This document shows positions 60,721-64,000 of a DNA stretch of 64,000 nt, one piece after another. The notes under the pieces are model-generated. The model worked only from the letters and a program-made list of their open reading frames with translations. It did not search any database and was not told where the DNA came from. Made by a program: the position numbers and the translations under genes. This DNA comes from CAWCTD01 sp963798455. Its GTDB lineage: Bacteria > Acidobacteriota > Terriglobia > Bryobacterales > Bryobacteraceae. The stretch lies in NCBI GenBank assembly GCA_963798455.1, contig CAWCTD010000004.1, positions 1,426,001 to 1,490,000 of the forward strand, in the 5' to 3' direction. The number at the start of each line of letters is the position of its first letter. Position 1 is the stretch's first letter.

Positions 60721-60808
60721 TATAATCCTCAGTTGCGGGTGAGACAACCCCGCAAGTCTCCGGCGCCTTCAGCCGATAGTTAGGAGGAACCGGGTAGGAG
60801 GGTGCTTC
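60721..60808 (+). promoter_or_regulatory. TATAAT and structured leader of the glucan phosphorylase gene
   Basis: TATAAT at 60721-60726 (weak -35 TCGCCA at 60698-60703) predicts a start near 60733. There a perfect 7-bp hairpin begins (60733-60739 with 60749-60755, 9-base loop). Next, CTCC (60757-60760) and CGGC (60761-60764) can pair with AGGAG at 60782 and GCCG at 60772, forming a second arm. Two Shine-Dalgarno-like AGGAGG copies occur: at 60782, and at 60797, which serves ATG 60809. It does not match a riboswitch class I know. Confidence 0.45.
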
Positions 60809-63418
60809 ATGTTTGGCTCAGGACAAGACTACGCTATGAAACCCATTCACACGTTCGCCGTCGTGCCCTCGCTGCCGCCCGTCCTGGAGCCCTTGCGGCG
60901 AATCGCCTACAACCTGCGCTGGAGCTGGGATCACGACACCATCGAGCTGTTCAGGCGGTTGGACAGGGATCTGTGGGAATCGAGCGGCCACAATCCGATC
61001 CTTTTGCTGGGAGCGGTGGAGCAGAAGCGGCTGGAAAGCGCCGCCAGGAACGACTCCTTCGTGGCTCACATGGAGCGGGTGGCGATGGATCTTGGGGCGT
61101 ATCTGTCCAACCAATCCTGCTGGTGCCAGCGCACGCATAAGCTGGAGGAGAGCTGCCAGGTTGCCTATTTCTCCGCCGAGTTCGGGTTGACCGAGTGCCT
61201 GTCCATATTTGCCGGCGGCTTGGGCATCCTGGCGGGGGACCACTTGAAATCGGCCAGCGACCTGGGCGTTCCGATGATCGGTGTGGGACTGCTCTATCAG
61301 CAGGGCTACTTCCGCCAGTACCTTAACGACGCCGGGTTACAGCAGGAGTTCTACCAGGACAACGACTTCCACAACCTTCCGTTGACCCTGGTTCGCAAGC
61401 CGGATGGCGGGCTGCTGACTATATCGGTGGAATACCCCGGCCGCAGCGTGGCCGCGCAGATCTGGCGGGTGGATGTGGGCAGGATCCCGCTCTACCTTCT
61501 GGACACGAATCTGCCGGAGAATCCACGGCCGGAAGACCGGGATATAACGGACCAACTCTACGGCGGCGATCTGGAGATGCGCCTCAAGCAGGAAATGCTG
61601 CTTGGGATCGGGGGGTATCGGGCCCTGGAAGCGCTGGGGATCGAGCCGGGTGTCTACCACATGAATGAGGGACATTCCGCTTTCCTGGCGCTGGAATGCG
61701 TGCGGCGACTCATGCAGTCGAAGCGGCTGTCTTTCGCCGAGGCCAGTGAGTTGGCCTCGTGCGGCCTGGTGTTCACCGGGCACACCCCCGTCATGGCCGG
61801 GCACGATTTCTTCCCGCCGCACCTGATCGACCAGTATTTCGGGGAGTACGCGGGCTCACTGGGCCTCAGCCGGGGCGATTTCCTGGGCCTGGGGCGGAGG
61901 AACCCGGCCGATGAGCGCGAGGACTTTTGCATGACCGTGCTGGCGCTGCGTATGGCGGCGTTCCATAACGGGGTCAGCAAACTGCACGGCCGCGTGAGCC
62001 GGGAAATGTGGCAGGACCTCTGGCCCGGCGTCCCCAGCGACGAGATCCCCATCGGGCACGTGACCAACGGCGTCCATTTCCGGTCGTGGATCTCGCACGA
62101 TATGAACCAGCTCTATGATCGTTATCTCGGCCCGGAATGGCGGGAAGAGCCTGGAGACGGGCACCTATGGAAAAGGGCGGAGACGATCCCGGCCGAGGAA
62201 CTCTGGCGCAGCCATGAGCGGCGCAGGGAACGGCTGGTGTCCTTCGCGCGGCAGCGGCTGCGGACGCAACTGGTTCGCCGGGGTGCGTCCCAAGCCGAGG
62301 TCCTTGCTACCGACGAAGTGCTCGACCCGGATGTGCTCACCATAGGCTTCGCGCGCCGCTTCGCCACTTACAAGCGGGCCACTCTGCTGCTGCGGGATCC
62401 CGACCGGCTGGCGCGCATTCTCAACGACCCGGCACGGCCCGTTCAGGTCATCTACGCGGGCAAGGCCCACCCCCGGGACAACGCGGGCAAGGAATTCATC
62501 CAGCGGATTGTCTCGCTGGCGCGCCAGCCTCAGTTCCGCAGGCGGCTGGTCTTCCTGGAAGAATATGACATGACGGTCTCCCGCTCCCTGGTCCAGGGCG
62601 TGGATGTCTGGCTGAACACCCCGCTGCGGCCCATGGAGGCCAGCGGTACCAGCGGGATGAAGGCTGCCGCCAACGGTGCCCTTAACTTGAGCACGCTCGA
62701 CGGGTGGTGGGACGAGGCCTGGCGGGAAGCCGGGTCTCCCCTAATCGGGTGGGCCATCGGGCGTGGGGAGGCTTACCCCGACCAGGAGACGCAGGACCAG
62801 GTTGAGGCCGAAGCCCTGTATGAACTGCTGGAGAGGGAGGTCGTTCCAACGTTCTATCAAAGAGGAGCCGACCGGCTGCCCCGGCAGTGGACCGAGCGCA
62901 TGAAGGCATCCCTCAGTTGCCTGTGTCAAAAGTTCAACACTCACCGCATGGTACAAGAGTACACGGAAAGCTTCTACATGCCGGCCCACTCCAGGTCCCT
63001 GTACCTAGGGGCTGACGGCGCACGACGGGCCAGGTCCCTGGCCGCCTGGAAGGATCGCATGCGAAGGAGCTGGCCTGAAGTGCGGGTGGAATCGGTCGAA
63101 AACCACTCGCCGGTGACTCTGCCGGTAGGCCAGCCGATCCAGGCGCGGGTGCGCGTCCATCTGGGATCCCTAACCCCCGACGATGTCGCGGTTGAGCTCT
63201 ATCACGGGCGGATAAATTCCGACGGGCAGATCGTCGATGGGGTGGCGACAGCCATGACGGAGACCGGGGCCGGCGATGGCGGCAGCTACACCTTCGAGGC
63301 CCAGCCGGTATCCTGCTCGGACAGCGGGCTGCACGGGTACACGGTGCGAGTGCTGCCCCACCACACGGATCTGCCCTCGGCGCTGGTGCCGGGCCTCATC
63401 TCCTGGGCGCACTTGTAG
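60809..63418 (+). CDS. glgP: Alpha-glucan (glycogen/maltodextrin) phosphorylase with DUF3417
   Basis: 869 residues. Releases glucose-1-phosphate from alpha-1,4-glucans. The N-terminal DUF3417 module (residues about 12-125, RRIAYNLRWSWDHDTIELFRRLD) marks the short, thermophile-type phosphorylase branch. Then come AYFSAEFGLTECLSIFAGGLGILAGDHLKSASDLG in parts and PGVYHMNEGHSAFLALE. The PLP-lysine block ASGTSGMKAAANGALNLSTLDGWWDEA is near 610-635. The final 110 residues are a beta-domain (VRVHLGSLTPDDVAVELYHG). ATG 60809 has AGGAGGG 5 bases before it; ATG 60836 is an alternative. The structured leader suggests post-transcriptional control. Confidence 0.92.
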   Translation: MFGSGQDYAMKPIHTFAVVPSLPPVLEPLRRIAYNLRWSWDHDTIELFRRLDRDLWESSGHNPILLLGAVEQKRLESAARNDSFVAHMERVAMDLGAYLSNQSCWCQRTHKLEESCQVAYFSAEFGLTECLSIFAGGLGILAGDHLKSASDLGVPMIGVGLLYQQGYFRQYLNDAGLQQEFYQDNDFHNLPLTLVRKPDGGLLTISVEYPGRSVAAQIWRVDVGRIPLYLLDTNLPENPRPEDRDITDQLYGGDLEMRLKQEMLLGIGGYRALEALGIEPGVYHMNEGHSAFLALECVRRLMQSKRLSFAEASELASCGLVFTGHTPVMAGHDFFPPHLIDQYFGEYAGSLGLSRGDFLGLGRRNPADEREDFCMTVLALRMAAFHNGVSKLHGRVSREMWQDLWPGVPSDEIPIGHVTNGVHFRSWISHDMNQLYDRYLGPEWREEPGDGHLWKRAETIPAEELWRSHERRRERLVSFARQRLRTQLVRRGASQAEVLATDEVLDPDVLTIGFARRFATYKRATLLLRDPDRLARILNDPARPVQVIYAGKAHPRDNAGKEFIQRIVSLARQPQFRRRLVFLEEYDMTVSRSLVQGVDVWLNTPLRPMEASGTSGMKAAANGALNLSTLDGWWDEAWREAGSPLIGWAIGRGEAYPDQETQDQVEAEALYELLEREVVPTFYQRGADRLPRQWTERMKASLSCLCQKFNTHRMVQEYTESFYMPAHSRSLYLGADGARRARSLAAWKDRMRRSWPEVRVESVENHSPVTLPVGQPIQARVRVHLGSLTPDDVAVELYHGRINSDGQIVDGVATAMTETGAGDGGSYTFEAQPVSCSDSGLHGYTVRVLPHHTDLPSALVPGLISWAHL

Positions 63419-63496
63419 TACGGACCAGCAAGCTTTCGCTCTCTGCAAGCTCAAAACTCGTTGATTCCGCGATAGTTGAACAGGTCTAGTGCATTC

Positions 63497-63524
63497 TTGG
63501 CCCCGGGATTCACTACCCTACAGT
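63497..63524 (+). promoter_or_regulatory. Possible promoter of the second TonB-like gene
   Basis: TTGGCC (63497-63502), 16-base spacer, TACAGT (63519-63524): 4 of 6 and 5 of 6 matches. The leader to ATG 63575 would be about 45 bases. Confidence 0.4.
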
Positions 63525-63574
63525 AGTCGCCTGATTGCCTCGAACCGCGTCCAATGAAGCAGGGAGAGTTGAAC

Positions 63575-64000
63575 ATGTTTGAACAGAGCCTGATTACTCC
63601 GGGGCGGACCAACAGGCCATGGACTGTCGCTGTCGCGTTCCTCGGTCAGCTTGCCTTAATCGGCATCGCCGTCCTGATTCCGCTGCTGTTTGTTGAGTCG
63701 CTCCCCATGCACGACCTGAGCGCCATCTTGCTGGCGCCGCCTCCCCCCCCACCTCCGCCACCACCACCCGCTCCGGCTGTGGTCAAAAGTCGGCCCAGGA
63801 TAGTACCGAGGCAATTCGTAGCAGGCCGACTTCTTGAACCCGAGTCGATTCCCAAGCACGCCGCCATCCTTAAGGAGGCGCCACTCCCTCCGTCTCTCTC
63901 TGAATCCGGAGTTGTCGGGGGGATTGCCGGTGGTATGCCCGGCGGAATCATCGGAGGCATCCTCAGCGCTTCCCAGCCCGCTTTACCGCCCCCGCCGGTC
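63575..64000 (+). CDS. TonB-family energy transducer, N-terminal part
   Basis: The frame opens at ATG 63575 (AGGGAGAG before it) and stays open for 142 codons to the window edge. N-terminal cytoplasmic residues, one span (PWTVAVAFLGQLALIGIAVLIPLLF), a run of eleven Pro after LLAP, then a variable linker (VVKSRPRIVPRQFVAGRLLEP) and a Gly-rich stretch (GVVGGIAGGMPGGIIGGIL). This is the layout of acidobacterial TonB proteins, whose C-terminal TonB domain should lie outside the window. Unlike the TonB-like protein at 55131 its span carries no His. Confidence 0.78.
   Translation, partial: MFEQSLITPGRTNRPWTVAVAFLGQLALIGIAVLIPLLFVESLPMHDLSAILLAPPPPPPPPPPPAPAVVKSRPRIVPRQFVAGRLLEPESIPKHAAILKEAPLPPSLSESGVVGGIAGGMPGGIIGGILSASQPALPPPPV

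Noticed and set aside
60733..60808. c-di-GMP (GEMM) or other known riboswitch before glgP
   Set aside because: CTCCGGC is reminiscent, but the conserved GEMM core elements and tetraloop receptor are not present.

Overview
The window looks like chromosome of an Acidobacteriota bacterium, most likely of the Solibacter/Bryobacter group (Bryobacterales). This is inferred from the gene repertoire, not from a marker gene: very large Oar-type TonB-dependent receptors with a CarboxypepD_reg domain, CRTAC1/ASPIC-UnbV proteins, SBBP-repeat proteins, many Tat-exported sugar-acid and oxidoreductase enzymes with Gly/Ala/Arg-rich insertions, and a Tad pilus locus in a GC-rich background. There is one tRNA and no rRNA, CRISPR array or intact mobile element. 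A decayed transposase lies at the left edge.

Layout. 1-885: transposase remnant, then a control region with a near-consensus sigma70 promoter. 886-18217, all on +: two paralogous TonB-dependent receptors flanking a CRTAC1-TPR pair, then a tight gene row with a glycoside-hydrolase-like protein, a Tat-exported DUF362 protein, two Tat-exported enolase-superfamily dehydratases (ManD/RspA-like and rhamnonate-dehydratase-like) and a lactate permease. This reads as a sugar-acid or oligosaccharide utilisation locus. 18233-29551: housekeeping genes (CoA-binding protein, adenylate kinase, AMP-forming ligase, malic enzyme-PTA fusion, Der GTPase, YdcF) mixed with decayed genes (a glycosyl-hydrolase-like remnant here, and a superoxide dismutase remnant at 29.6-29.8 kb). 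29991-30068: tRNA-Arg(TCT). 30128-34642: a Tat-exported Gfo/Idh/MocA oxidoreductase, and a two-gene cytochrome unit in which a monohaem cytochrome c is fused to an outer-membrane barrel-like domain and is followed by a pentahaem cytochrome. 34836-37808: an SBBP-repeat protein with two in-frame amber codons.

38090-54000 is a Tad/Flp pilus locus. TadV (prepilin peptidase) is on +. On -, in one long run, are a PilZ protein, two TadE-like pseudopilins, a TadG-like protein, a polytopic membrane protein, Flp pilin, CpaB, CpaC secretin, CpaE, CpaF ATPase, TadB, TadC, a 33-residue membrane mini-protein, a terpene-cyclase-fold protein and a Tat/lipoprotein DUF362 protein. A LuxR-type response regulator and a TonB-like protein diverge from it. 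56699-64000 holds a membrane-anchored hypothetical, an AI-2E-family transporter, ruvX, mltG, two small hypotheticals, an alpha-glucan phosphorylase with a structured leader, and the start of a second TonB-like protein that runs off the window.

Recurring signals are -10 boxes placed almost against start codons, hairpins predicted to begin at the transcription start, and GTTAAC palindromes in intergenic control regions. The observations I rate highest are the double-amber SBBP gene, the exported dehydratase-permease locus, the cytochrome-barrel fusion, and the extra genes carried in the Tad run (33-residue protein, cyclase-like protein, Tat DUF362).
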